Assembly: GCA_016188675.1 (NCBI GenBank)
Contig: JACPHJ010000065.1
Span: 1 to 64,000, forward strand
DNA: 64,000 nucleotides
Direction: 5' to 3'
Source of the DNA: Planctomycetota bacterium
GTDB lineage: Bacteria; Planctomycetota; Brocadiia; Brocadiales; Brocadiaceae
In this document: in pieces, positions 10,801 through 19,901 of the stretch
Layout: each line of letters begins with the position of its first letter
How positions within the stretch are numbered: position 1 is the first letter of the stretch
The notes under the pieces: model-generated
The model's input: only the letters and a program-made list of their open reading frames with translations
Told to the model about the DNA's origin: nothing
The model's database searches: none
Made by a program: the position numbers and the translations under genes

Positions 10801-11462
10801 CCCACGAGATCAGGAATCCTCTGGGGGCCATATCAAATTCGGTGTGCATGTTGAAACGGGACTTGGCCCTGAATGGCGACGATCAGAAGTTATTCGAGAT
10901 GGTGGTTGAGGAAACCGACCGGCTAAACAGCATTATTACCAACTTCCTGACCTTTGCGCATCCTGCAGAATATCATTTCGTGAGGAGTGACATTTTTGCA
11001 ATTATTGATGAGACATTGCTTTTGCTGCAGCGGGATGAGAGGTTCAATGAAAGAATCAAAATTATAAAGGTTTATGAGAATAATGTCCCGAAGATTTATT
11101 TGGATCAGAATTGGAGCAGGAAGGTCTTTTGGAACTTATTAGTAAATTCTATTGATGCCATGCCGCGGGGCGGGAAAATATTTATCCACGTAAGAAGGCC
11201 AAATACGCCGAATAATGAGGAGATAGAAATTGTAGTTGCTGACACGGGGCAGGGAATCTCGCCGGAAATTATGAAAAAGATTTTTGAGCCCTTTTTTACC
11301 ACAAAAAAAACGAAGGGGACGGGACTGGGACTTTCCATTGTACATCGTATTGTAGATAACCACGGCGGCGTTGTTGATGTAAAGAGCGAGCGAAACAAAG
11401 GGACGGTATTTACAATCCGGCTGCCGATAAAAAACAAACAAGTTAAAACCGTATTAGTATAG
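7878..11462 (+). CDS. Large hybrid-input sensor histidine kinase (Cache-HAMP-PAS-PAS-GAF-PAS-HisKA-HATPase)
   Basis: A 1194-residue membrane kinase. In order: a membrane segment (about 7-28), an extracytoplasmic double-Cache-like sensor (30-300), a second membrane segment (312-335), HAMP (336-388), PAS (400-510), PAS (545-655), GAF (670-820), PAS (835-955), then HisKA with the phospho-accepting His in SIAHEIRNPLG (about 976). A HATPase domain follows with NLLVNSID, DTGQGI and GTGLGLSIVHR. The ligand is unknown; Cache domains usually bind small molecules, and GAF or PAS could bind heme, nucleotides or flavin. The sigma-54-type response regulator gene immediately downstream (138 bases to its ATG) is the obvious partner. 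Confidence 0.93.
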   Translation: MFRSIKNKLIFLFLIAVLTPLLVMRLIAYPSAQKVIQETTIGNLQSICSKKASQVNEWLHKLKITAERIANNPLVAEAVNLTKADADTVSKFLSSIPYDALFHRLMISDVSGNIRISADNRLIGLNISDIEGFNRAVDGRTYISDIVSSVFYDADDFGNRYEQSPDMYVFAPVKNENGRVIGVMLFQADLSVLNNEMQEIHGETYDAYIINRHGLMITESRFTGELRKIGLITNRTTMELAVVEPQTKKHTRSAESCLNGVNGFDVKGYTNYRGQKVFGAWYWIPEVKWGVITEMSTDEVSLTMKNLKNPFTKIFSYLTITGVILAVAGIAFAFLIGQKIAMPIMGLTTATRRMSAGDLSQRVTIKTQGEVRELGDAFNAMAKSVQEKTSKLQETTNFLNNILVSSTEHAIIASDLGGNILAFNEGAKRMYGYEPDELIFRSNIKILHAKTDAESNRVLKILETTLKTGIYKNEMQLIRKNGEIFTGYSTFTTRHATDGKPIGFVTITRDITKQKLLEHELHDYTVRLEKIVEERTRKLRISEEKYRRLFETSKDVVFFCEPECYFIDINQAGVDLFGYESKNEILKLNLAQHLFFNPDEGKVIKDMVYRNGFIKDYEVELKKKDGVKVPCLMTSNLRRDERNTVVGYEGIIIDLTERKRIEREKDIVNNINKILASKLDIREVFKSLTEELNKVIDFDRMSVTLLDDKREEFLVFAVSKDYDRSRLEEGMHYSKYGTLAGKVVDEGEVYMVNDTSRGDFSTDPILYKEGIKSRMAFPLIYKGETIGSVNFGSRKVNNFSENQLFDFVSKIAPQLAIAIDNTRLFDKIKESEEKYRNLVEDIEDVIFRMDKSGRYLFLNKALQKVTGYFPQEFYETPSLAADMIHKDDEKQVRETMQKILDDELKVSKDLEYRVYCKNGKELWLSQNTYPIKNKNGSIIGVEGIIRDITDRKKIEDQIRRSERLASIGELAASIAHEIRNPLGAISNSVCMLKRDLALNGDDQKLFEMVVEETDRLNSIITNFLTFAHPAEYHFVRSDIFAIIDETLLLLQRDERFNERIKIIKVYENNVPKIYLDQNWSRKVFWNLLVNSIDAMPRGGKIFIHVRRPNTPNNEEIEIVVADTGQGISPEIMKKIFEPFFTTKKTKGTGLGLSIVHRIVDNHGGVVDVKSERNKGTVFTIRLPIKNKQVKTVLV

Positions 11463-11483
11463 TATTATTCTGTAACAACTTCT

Positions 11484-11560
11484 TTTTTTGTAAGTTTTTA
11501 GAAACGGTGACGAGTGACGGGTGGCGAGAAAATCGCCACCTGTCTTCGTTTTTCACTCTT
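11484..11560. repeat. Intergenic repeat shared with 33196-33290
   Basis: The stretch TTTTTTTGTAAGTTTTTAG followed by a GGTGACGAGTGACGGGTGGC motif is closely matched at 33196 (TTTTTTTGTAAGTTTATA then GGTGAGGTGTGATGGGTAGC). Each copy contains an inverted repeat (GGTGGCGA facing TCGCCACC here). It is a dispersed non-coding element, and here it lies in the leader of the response regulator gene. Confidence 0.55.
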
Positions 11561-11600
11561 TGGTCGCGGCGACGCCGCGCCAGGAGGTTCATCACGAAAT

Positions 11601-12983
11601 ATGTTTAATATTCTGGTTGTTGAAGATCAAAAAAATATGCGGGAATCACTGGTAATTGCCTTTAAGAGGGCTGGCTACCATGTCGAAAGCGTAGAGAGCG
11701 GGGAAATGGCTGTGAAATTGCAAAAAACCCATGCCTTCGACTTGGTTATTGTGGATCTCAAGATGGAAGCCATGGACGGCCTTGAAGTTTTATCGCACAT
11801 CAAGCGTGATAATCCATCCACAGAGATTATTGTTATGACTGCATTCGGAACGATTGACAGCGCGATTATGGCAATGAGAAAAGGCGCCTATGATTACGTA
11901 ACCAAACCATTTCAGTTGCCCGATATCCTCTCGGTAATTGAACGGGCGTTAGAGAAAAAACGGCTGTCCGATAAGGCCAGCGACCTCCAGAAAGAGTGCA
12001 AAGAAAAGTACAAGTTTGAGGGCGTTGTTGGCAATTCTCCCGTGATGATGAGGGTCTTGAACATCCTCATGGAACTGACAAATAGCGAAAGTACCGTTCT
12101 CGTTACAGGAGAGAGCGGCACAGGAAAGGAATTGGTAGCGCGCGCTATTCACAGTAATAGCCGCAGGAGTGATAAGCCGTTTGTTGTAGTGAATTGCGGC
12201 GCCTTACCGGAGAGTTTGCAGGAGAGCGAATTGTTTGGACACGTTATGGGCTCGTTTACGGGGGCAGTGAAAGATAAAAAAGGTATTTTTTTAGAGGCGC
12301 AGGGAGGCACCTTGTTTTTGGATGAGATCGGAGAGGTGTCGCTTTCGAGCCAGGTCAAACTGCTTCGTTTTTTGCAAAACGGCGAGATACGAAGGGTCGG
12401 GGATAATAAACCGATCAATCTCGACGTCAGGGTTATTGTGGCAACAAATAAAGACCTTGATGTAGCCACTAAAAACGGGTCATTTAGGAAAGACTTATTT
12501 TATCGGCTTAATGTGATAAGGATTCACCTGCCACCACTGAGGGAAAGGAAGGAAGATATTCCTGTTTTAACCAACTATTTTGTGAATGTATACTCGAACA
12601 AACTTGGAAAGAAACCACCGGAGATATCCGGAGAGGCAATATCCTTAATACAAAATTATCCATGGCCTGGAAATGTCCGGGAACTGGAAAACGTAATAGA
12701 GAGATCTGTTACTCTGGTAAGAGGCGATAAGATTACCGTTGCCGACCTGGCGTTGCAAAGTCCACTGTCAACAGATGACATGGATATTATGTCGGAAACA
12801 GGGGGAATCCGGGCCGCCCTGGCACTGCAGGAAAGAAAGACGATTATTGAATCCCTGCGGAGGTGCGCTGGAAATCGTAAGCAGGCGGCCAGCAATCTGG
12901 GCATTTCTACAACAACCTTATGGCGGAAGATGAAGGAATATCAAATCATACCCAAGACGAGTTATAACACGGAAAATACATAA
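11601..12983 (+). CDS. NtrC-family sigma-54-dependent response regulator
   Basis: A 460-residue transcription activator that opens sigma-54 promoters when phosphorylated. The ATG at 11601 is preferred (AGGAGG at 11582); an upstream in-frame start at 11514 would add residues that do not fold as a receiver. Receiver domain about 1-120, with the acceptor Asp in IVDLKMEAMDG. AAA+ domain about 150-385, with Walker A GESGTGKE and Walker B TLFLDEIGE. Fis-type helix-turn-helix at the C-terminus (RKQAASNLGISTTTLWRKM). The sigma-54-contacting loop reads GSFTGA rather than the usual GAFTGA. It is probably driven by the upstream kinase. moaA starts 12 bases after the stop, suggesting cotranscription. Confidence 0.93.
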   Translation: MFNILVVEDQKNMRESLVIAFKRAGYHVESVESGEMAVKLQKTHAFDLVIVDLKMEAMDGLEVLSHIKRDNPSTEIIVMTAFGTIDSAIMAMRKGAYDYVTKPFQLPDILSVIERALEKKRLSDKASDLQKECKEKYKFEGVVGNSPVMMRVLNILMELTNSESTVLVTGESGTGKELVARAIHSNSRRSDKPFVVVNCGALPESLQESELFGHVMGSFTGAVKDKKGIFLEAQGGTLFLDEIGEVSLSSQVKLLRFLQNGEIRRVGDNKPINLDVRVIVATNKDLDVATKNGSFRKDLFYRLNVIRIHLPPLRERKEDIPVLTNYFVNVYSNKLGKKPPEISGEAISLIQNYPWPGNVRELENVIERSVTLVRGDKITVADLALQSPLSTDDMDIMSETGGIRAALALQERKTIIESLRRCAGNRKQAASNLGISTTTLWRKMKEYQIIPKTSYNTENT

Positions 12984-13967
<984 letters not shown>

Positions 13968-14328
13968 ATAGAATGCTATTTAACAAAAGGCCAAAAATAT
14001 GAGTCTTGTTCAAGACCTACCAAGCCTGCCTTCTTTTGACGCTGTCCAGCCAAAAGTTTTATCCCCCCTCTCTCAAAATATTTTTAAGTTGCAAAATCTC
14101 TGTAAATCTGTTTATCTGCGTTAATCCTCGTCCTATTACAGAATTTGTTGGAAAGGTTGGGATTCGTTCCTCATCCCAACCTACCGGTTTTTCCCCTTCG
14201 CTCCGTGAATATTCATGGACATTTTATTGACTTACCCTCTCATTTCTGTTACTTTCAGAAAAAATTAGACGCGTAATAAGGGGGGGAAAGACAAAAAGGA
14301 TGGATTTTCCCGCATAGTAAGGTTGGTT
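13968..14328. other. Gene-free region with repeat remnants
   Basis: No coding region is supported. At 14098-14150 is a copy of a TCTGTTTATCTGCGTTAATC-type intergenic repeat, related to 14985-15024. An inverted AAGGTTGGGATTCG / CATCCCAACCT pair follows near 14152-14182. An ORF at 14006-14230 translates only this repeat DNA and is not considered real. Confidence 0.5.
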
Positions 14329-14592
14329 ATGCTTGTTGATATAGAATTCAGCCCACATTCGTTGCTTAAAATTGAGATGTTAAGGGCTCACGGCATTAAT
14401 GTATCAAAAGAAATTGTTGAAGACATTGTCAGAAATCCTGATAAAATAGGCAAAGGTTACAAGGAAAGGCTAATTGCTCAAAAGGGCTTTGATGATACAC
14501 ATGTGCTTAGAGTTGTTTACGAATCAAAACTTGAAAAAACTTATGTTGTAACCGTTTATCCCGGAAGGATGTCCCGATATGAGAAAGATTAG
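14329..14592 (+). CDS. DUF4258-like small protein, possible toxin
   Basis: An 87-residue protein beginning MLVDIEFSPHSLLKIEMLRA from the ATG at 14329; a TTG two codons upstream is less likely. The order FSPHSL, then a helix (IVEDIVRNPDKI), then LRVVYES and VVTVYPGR, resembles DUF4258/BrnT-like RNase-fold proteins, in which a His on the first helix is conserved. It overlaps the next gene by 14 bases. A DUF4258 gene followed by a DUF2283 gene is a familiar pairing, often proposed as a toxin-antitoxin or stress module. Toxicity is inference. Confidence 0.7.
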   Translation: MLVDIEFSPHSLLKIEMLRAHGINVSKEIVEDIVRNPDKIGKGYKERLIAQKGFDDTHVLRVVYESKLEKTYVVTVYPGRMSRYEKD

Positions 14593-14788
14593 ATATAGTA
14601 AAGATGTAGATGCCCTTCTTGTTGAACTTTCAGATAAGCAGATAGATTATGCCGAAGAAGAAGGACAAATGATTGTCCATTTTTCTAAGGACGGTGAACC
14701 TGTTCTCCTTGAAATACTTGATGCAAAAGATTTCATACTCAATTCACTTTCCAGTGTTGTAAAAGAAAAAGAAGTAGCCATTCCTTAA
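14579..14788 (+). CDS. DUF2283-like small protein, possible antitoxin partner
   Basis: A 69-residue protein, MRKIRYSKDVDALLVELSD at the N-terminus, with YAEEEGQMIVHFSKDGEPVLLEILDA following. The pattern YxxDVDALxVxL then GxxVxLEILDA is typical of DUF2283. Its ATG overlaps the end of the DUF4258 gene, so the two are translationally coupled. No function is proven for the family; the coupled toxin-like neighbour makes an antitoxin role plausible. The pair sits between moaA and moaC, flanked by repeats, as if inserted into a molybdenum cofactor cluster. Confidence 0.7.
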   Translation: MRKIRYSKDVDALLVELSDKQIDYAEEEGQMIVHFSKDGEPVLLEILDAKDFILNSLSSVVKEKEVAIP

Positions 14789-14887
14789 GAGACTTAAAAG
14801 TATGTGGACACAGACAGTGCACTTAGTTTTTTGGGGATGTTTTGGGGAAAGGGCAAGGATCACCTTTATTTTTCAATTAACACTTAA

Positions 14888-15024
14888 AATGGACACGGAT
14901 AAACACAGCTAAACACGGATTTTTAACAGTACAAAGAAAAACGATTATTCACCCATTTGGTGAGTTAAACAAAACACCCATCGTGTGATTTTATCTGTGT
15001 TCATCCGCGTTAATCTGCGTTCTA
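14888..15024. repeat. Inverted-repeat element upstream of moaC
   Basis: A left arm (GACACGGATAAACACAG, AAACACGGATTTT) faces a right arm (ATCTGTGTTCATCCGCGTTA, ATCTGCGTTCTAT). The arms are imperfectly complementary over about 30 bases and separated by roughly 60 bases. It is non-coding and belongs to a dispersed family with relatives at 14098-14150 and 62654-62747. Confidence 0.55.
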
Positions 15025-15053
15025 TAGCAGAATTTAGGGAGAATATTAGCCAA

Positions 15054-15539
15054 ATGTCACAACTTACTCATTTTGACGAACAGGGCGCATCCCGCATGGT
15101 GGATATCAGCGATAAAGAAGTTACTGATAGAATTGCCATCGCCCATGCAAAGATTACGATGAAACCAGAAACCTTTCGTCTCATTATGGATAAAAAGATA
15201 CAGAAAGGAGATGTTTTTGAGGTGGCGCGAGTGGCTGGTATTATGGCGGCAAAGCAAACGTTTACCCTCATTCCGATGTGTCATCCAATAAACCTGACAA
15301 GTGTAAAGATTGATTATACGAATAATGCTGCGGACATCATTGATGTTTTTTCAGAGGTTCGGGTTACCGGAAAAACCGGGGTAGAGATGGAAGCCATTAC
15401 CGCTGCGTCTGTCTGTGCAATCACAATATATGATATGTGTAAATCAGTAGATAAAGGAATGGTGATAAGCGATATCCACCTTGTGAAAAAATCGGGCGGA
15501 AAGAGCGGGACGTTTGTTTTTGGTGAGAATTCAGCTTAG
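15054..15539 (+). CDS. moaC: Cyclic pyranopterin monophosphate synthase MoaC
   Basis: Converts the MoaA product 3',8-cyclo-GTP to cyclic pyranopterin monophosphate. The ATG at 15054 follows AGGGAGAATATT; 23 upstream in-frame codons come from repeat DNA and are not likely translated. Family signatures: MVDISDKEVTDRIAIA near the start, IPMCHPINLT (about residue 75), GKTGVEMEA (about 112) and the lysine-rich VKKSGGKSG at the end. Length 161 residues is standard. Its stop overlaps, tail to tail, with the stop of the metallophosphoesterase on the other strand. Confidence 0.95.
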   Translation: MSQLTHFDEQGASRMVDISDKEVTDRIAIAHAKITMKPETFRLIMDKKIQKGDVFEVARVAGIMAAKQTFTLIPMCHPINLTSVKIDYTNNAADIIDVFSEVRVTGKTGVEMEAITAASVCAITIYDMCKSVDKGMVISDIHLVKKSGGKSGTFVFGENSA

Positions 15540-16459
15540 GCGCCTTTTAAAATTCTTTGCGCTAATTCATTCGGTAAGGAGGCTTCCTGTATCTTTTTTG
15601 ACGCCGCTTCTGTATTATAAGGTACTCGCTTAAAATCGAGATGTTTTGAGGCAGAATCGAATATTACATAGCATGCATGTGGATTCCCATCCCTCGGCTG
15701 GCCTACCGAACCTACATTTATATAATATTTCCATTCTTTTCCGAAATCGATATCGAAAGATTCTACCTTATTTGTTGATTCTTTTTCGATAAGCATAAGG
15801 CGCATATCATAGTTATCCGCAGGAATTAGAACGGAGGCATTTACGGTTCTGGTTTCCTTTGTATAAATATAAGCCGCTGGCCGATGAGTGTGTCCACCAA
15901 AAGTTACTTTTGACCATAGAGTCGTGTACTTTAATGCGCCTGCATTTTTGACATAATCATATCCTCGTGGATACGCAGGCGTACTGTGCACGATTTCAAA
16001 TCCTTCTTTGCTAAATTTCATCCTCAGGGAAAGATGTCTCAAAAATTTGAGATTTTCTTTTGTTAGTACCCCTTTGGTCCAATCTACTGCGGTCTTTGCT
16101 ATAGGATTCATTTCGCTGGTGAGCGACGGTTCACCGGATGCCTCCATATCATGATTCCCGCCGATGGCTATACACCTTTTTTCTAATGATATAATAGCCT
16201 TCAGCATGTGTTCCTGTTGCTTGGAATCGAGATATGGTTGATCTATGATTTTAGAGATGCTTTCTAAACCTACTTTCTTTCTGCCATAAATTAAAAAACG
16301 CACAATATTGCAGCATTCGTTTGGCGATGCGCCATATCCAACGATGTCGCCGGCGATCAGTAAGTTATCAATGGCATTCTCTTTTTCGGCAATTTCTTTA
16401 ATTACAGCGAGTAGGGCGTCCACATTGCCATGTATATCTGACAGGATAACGTATTTCAT
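15536..16459 (-). CDS. Calcineurin-like metallophosphoesterase
   Basis: A cytoplasmic phosphoesterase of 307 residues. The metal-binding motifs are in the usual order: DIHGNVDAL (residues 8-16), AGDIVGYGASPNEC (about 38-50), GGNHDMEA (about 99) and GHTHRPAA (about 193). The GDxVGYGxxPNEC variant marks the group close to predicted bacterial diadenosine tetraphosphatase/phosphoprotein phosphatase-like enzymes (YfcE/PrpE-like). The substrate is not known. The gene follows a kinase-fold gene on the same strand with a 35-base gap, so the two may be an opposing kinase/phosphatase pair. Confidence 0.85.
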   Translation of the reverse strand: MKYVILSDIHGNVDALLAVIKEIAEKENAIDNLLIAGDIVGYGASPNECCNIVRFLIYGRKKVGLESISKIIDQPYLDSKQQEHMLKAIISLEKRCIAIGGNHDMEASGEPSLTSEMNPIAKTAVDWTKGVLTKENLKFLRHLSLRMKFSKEGFEIVHSTPAYPRGYDYVKNAGALKYTTLWSKVTFGGHTHRPAAYIYTKETRTVNASVLIPADNYDMRLMLIEKESTNKVESFDIDFGKEWKYYINVGSVGQPRDGNPHACYVIFDSASKHLDFKRVPYNTEAASKKIQEASLPNELAQRILKGA

Positions 16460-16494
16460 GGGTTTTCTATAAGCATATAAAAATGTGACTGAGT

Positions 16495-17301
16495 TCAGAT
16501 GCTGCTCAGCGCCTTTTTTAATTCTTCCGCAGATGGGATTCTGCTAGATACATTCACCTCTAATAGACCCTTTATGATTTCTTCCAATTTCTGGGGTATA
16601 TGGTTGTTTATTTGACTGGGTAAGACTTTTTCAGTCTGCCATAATTTCTTTGTTACTATTTGATAGAGAATTAAACCGACAGAATAAAGATCCGTCCTGC
16701 CATCGAGCCGGATAGTTGAAGAAATAGCCTCGTAATGAACCTTTCTGGGTAAGTCTTTTAGACAGGCTAGCATCTGCAGTTGTTCCGGTGACGCATATTC
16801 CTTGCTAATTCCTTTAATAATTCCTCCACGTTTAATGGATAGTTCAAAATCGATAAGGTGTACCAGTCCTGTTTTTTGATTAAGAATCAAGTGACCGGGT
16901 TTTAAATCACAATGAATGTAATTTTTGCTGTGAAGGTACTGTAGTGGATCACAAATACTAATGAACAATTTGATGGCTTCCTCAATAGTTTTGGTATTTT
17001 TCACATCCTTTTCTGTAAAATAATCCACAAGATCGTATCCATTGACGTGTTGCAATACAATAAAATTTTGTTTGATTAATAATTTTTCACCCCTGAATAA
17101 CTCTCCCTGACCGAAATCGTAGGCAATCGGTATCTGAGCGTGATTGAGTTCCTTTAATAGGTAATATTCTTCTGAAAAGTCGAAGTCGGGCGAGTATTTT
17201 ATACCTTTTTCTGGTGTATTGATTAGGACTGCGTAATTAGACTTGTGCAGATTTGCCTGACACTTAAAATCGTTAAAATGATATTTATTAATTCTATACA
17301 T
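16495..17301 (-). CDS. Divergent eukaryotic-like serine/threonine protein kinase
   Basis: A 268-residue kinase-fold protein without membrane segments. The catalytic loop reads HCDLKPGH (about residue 132) in place of HRDLKPxN, and the magnesium loop reads DFE (IDFELS) in place of DFG. ASPEQL matches the APE region and GRTDLYSVGLILYQI matches the conserved DxxSxG helix. The glycine-rich loop is not recognisable, and the beta-3 strand reads YAVLIN, with no clear VAIK lysine. It may be a weak kinase or a pseudokinase. It starts at 17301 and lies just upstream of the phosphoesterase on the same strand. Confidence 0.75.
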   Translation of the reverse strand: MYRINKYHFNDFKCQANLHKSNYAVLINTPEKGIKYSPDFDFSEEYYLLKELNHAQIPIAYDFGQGELFRGEKLLIKQNFIVLQHVNGYDLVDYFTEKDVKNTKTIEEAIKLFISICDPLQYLHSKNYIHCDLKPGHLILNQKTGLVHLIDFELSIKRGGIIKGISKEYASPEQLQMLACLKDLPRKVHYEAISSTIRLDGRTDLYSVGLILYQIVTKKLWQTEKVLPSQINNHIPQKLEEIIKGLLEVNVSSRIPSAEELKKALSSI

Positions 17302-17867
17302 GGTAATTTAAATAACGTCAGGGTGAGAAATTTTTGAGATTATAACGGAATATATAGATAAAACAAGGATTTTAAGTTTTTTGAAAATAATCTATGTATT
17401 ACTGGGAATTATTAATTATGGCTGAAATCAACCAATGCGGTGTGTCTGGATTTATTAATCAAAAATATCTTATAACTCACATTATTTTATAGTGTTATGC
17501 AAAGGAATTTATTAATTAAATAGGAGCATTATTTAGAATATGCCAATGCTTAAAAAAGGTAGGTTGATTGAACAACTATTTATTTTCAAAATAAGTTGTA
17601 TCTCTTTGTAGTAGAAGAAGTATAAATTTTTAAGATGACGTTATGAATTGCCTTAAAAACCTTTCATCAAGAGATATTGGAATAAATATTGCTCCTTTTA
17701 GATTAGTTTACATATAATTTTATTTGTTTAATACTATAGATATTCTCGGTATTTTGTTTTTAAATTTACCGGAAGAAGGAGGTGGGAAAATATAAAAGAA
17801 AAGTTTATTTAATTATTGTAATTAATTTGTATAAAAGGTAGTATTTTGCCAGGAGAGGGATAGATTT
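17302..17867. other. Long AT-rich region upstream of the ammonium cluster
   Basis: No ORF of note in 566 bases. It separates the divergently read kinase and amt genes and must hold their promoters. No convincing sigma-54 (-24/-12) or P-II-type operator could be read. AGGAGG near 17778 and CAGGAGAGGG at 17850-17859 are purine-rich; the latter is the likely ribosome site of the first amt gene. Confidence 0.4.
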
Positions 17868-19421
17868 ATGAAATGTATTTTTAATAAAAAAACAATTGGT
17901 GTTTGGTTGTTTTTGATAACATTGGGAATATTTACATTAAATTCGGGGGCTGTTGAGGCTGGAGATCCAAATGGTGCTTCAACATATTCGGATAGTATTA
18001 TTGGATTAAAATACGCTGTTAACTTTACCTGGACGTTGTTAGGCGCCTTTTTGGTATTTAGCATGCAGGCTGGGTTTGCATTTTTGGGTGGATTTTTAAG
18101 GCAAAAGAATATGCTGGGTTACATGGCGCATTGCTTTATTGATTCTACACTAGGAGCAATAGTTTTTTATCTCTTTGGATTTGCCTTGATGTTTGGCGGT
18201 TCCAAGCTAGTGCCGGGACTTGATTTTGGCAACTCATTTATAGGATGGGATGGTTTTTTCCTTTGCGGTAGGTCGTACGATGTTCAAACGATTATGTTCT
18301 GGCTCTTTCAGATGGTATTTGCTACAAAAACCGTTTCGATTATTGCGGGCGCTGTAGCAGAAAGGATGAAATTTGTACCGTATATCATTTATAGTTTTCT
18401 GATGTGTGGCTTGATTTATCCGATATACGGACATTGGGTGTGGGGCGGCGGCTGGTTAAGCACGCTTCCGTTCGGCGCGGGAGTAAAAGACTTTGCTGGT
18501 TGTGCATGCGTACATACGGTTGGTGGGATTATGGCATTTGTTGGCGCTTGGGCACTCGGACCAAGAAAAGGAAAATATAATCCCGATGGTACACCCAACG
18601 CAATTCCGGGTCATAACCTTGTATACGTGGTGATAGGAACCTTTATTCTTGCCTTTGGTTGGTTTGGTTTCAATGCAGGCAGCACTCTTGCTGCAACAGA
18701 TTTACGTATGTCTGTGGTTGCAAGCAATACATTCATTGCCGCGGCAGCAGGCGCTTCTATTATGTTATTCTTAACGTGGGCAATGACAGGGTACATAGAC
18801 GTTCTTTTCATTTGCAACGGCGCTCTGGCAGGATTAGTTGCCATTACCGCACCCTGCGCCTATGTAGCGCCCTGGGCCGCAGCAGTAATAGGGTTGCTTT
18901 CCGGTTTGATAATGAGGGGCGCCGTTTGGCTGGTAGAGGTTAAGATGAAGGTTGACGACCCGCTTGGAGCCGTGGCAGTACATGCGGCAAATGGTATCTG
19001 GGGTATGCTTGCTGTAGGCATTTTTGCGGATGGCACCTATGGCGGAGTAAGCGGCCTAATTACAGGATCAGGATGGCAATTACTTGCGCAAACTATCGGA
19101 ACGGGTGTGGCAATGGCATGGGCGTTTGCATGGGGCGCTGCGATATTCTTTATCCTGAAATATACAATTGGTATAAGGGTGTCTGAGCTTGTAGAGTCTG
19201 ATGGTGTAGATACCCATATTCACGGCTCTCCATGTTATCCTGTCGAGCAGGATTTTATTGCTCCTATGGTAGGCGAAGCAATGATTGATTTAAAACAAGA
19301 AAGGGAACAGCTGTCGTTGCTTGAAGAAGCGATGAGTCGGGATGCAGGACGTGAAAAGATCTATTCAGACAAACTTGGCCGATGGGTATATGCAAGGCTT
19401 AAGGCGGAGAAAAAGAGGTAA
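17868..19421 (+). CDS. amt: Ammonium transporter Amt (first of cluster)
   Basis: A 517-residue Amt/Rh channel with a cleavable signal peptide (to about residue 30) and eleven membrane segments. The twin pore histidines lie in CVHTVGG (about 215) and VAVHAANG (about 372), and the Amt motif GWFGFNAGS is complete. Two oddities are visible. After the FQMVFA segment of helix 3 a lysine appears (FATKTVSI) where the sister proteins have an uncharged residue, close to the phenylalanine gate. The C-terminal tail extends about 45 residues beyond the usual end, with a charged, probably helical stretch. The start follows CAGGAGAGGG. A P-II gene follows 56 bases later, the usual amt-glnK partnership. Confidence 0.95.
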   Translation: MKCIFNKKTIGVWLFLITLGIFTLNSGAVEAGDPNGASTYSDSIIGLKYAVNFTWTLLGAFLVFSMQAGFAFLGGFLRQKNMLGYMAHCFIDSTLGAIVFYLFGFALMFGGSKLVPGLDFGNSFIGWDGFFLCGRSYDVQTIMFWLFQMVFATKTVSIIAGAVAERMKFVPYIIYSFLMCGLIYPIYGHWVWGGGWLSTLPFGAGVKDFAGCACVHTVGGIMAFVGAWALGPRKGKYNPDGTPNAIPGHNLVYVVIGTFILAFGWFGFNAGSTLAATDLRMSVVASNTFIAAAAGASIMLFLTWAMTGYIDVLFICNGALAGLVAITAPCAYVAPWAAAVIGLLSGLIMRGAVWLVEVKMKVDDPLGAVAVHAANGIWGMLAVGIFADGTYGGVSGLITGSGWQLLAQTIGTGVAMAWAFAWGAAIFFILKYTIGIRVSELVESDGVDTHIHGSPCYPVEQDFIAPMVGEAMIDLKQEREQLSLLEEAMSRDAGREKIYSDKLGRWVYARLKAEKKR

Positions 19422-19450
19422 TAGACCTCATAGTGATTTAACGTAATTAG

Positions 19451-19816
<366 letters not shown>

Positions 19817-19847
19817 ATCGAATGATTTTGCGTTGATTTTTGCCAGG

Positions 19848-19892
19848 CTGATGTTGTCCTGCTTTTCGGGCAGGACAACATCGGCGTTTTTT
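19848..19892 (+). terminator. Rho-independent terminator after glnB
   Basis: A perfect 13-bp stem (GATGTTGTCCTGC facing GCAGGACAACATC), extendable by two pairs, with a 7-base loop and a following run of six T (19887-19892). It ends 10 bases before the next amt start, so the second amt gene needs its own promoter or read-through control. Confidence 0.9.
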
Positions 19893-19901
19893 AATGAAGG
19901 C

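Noticed and set aside
14006-14230. A 74-residue ORF after moaA
   Set aside because: It consists of intergenic repeat DNA and has no protein-like composition.
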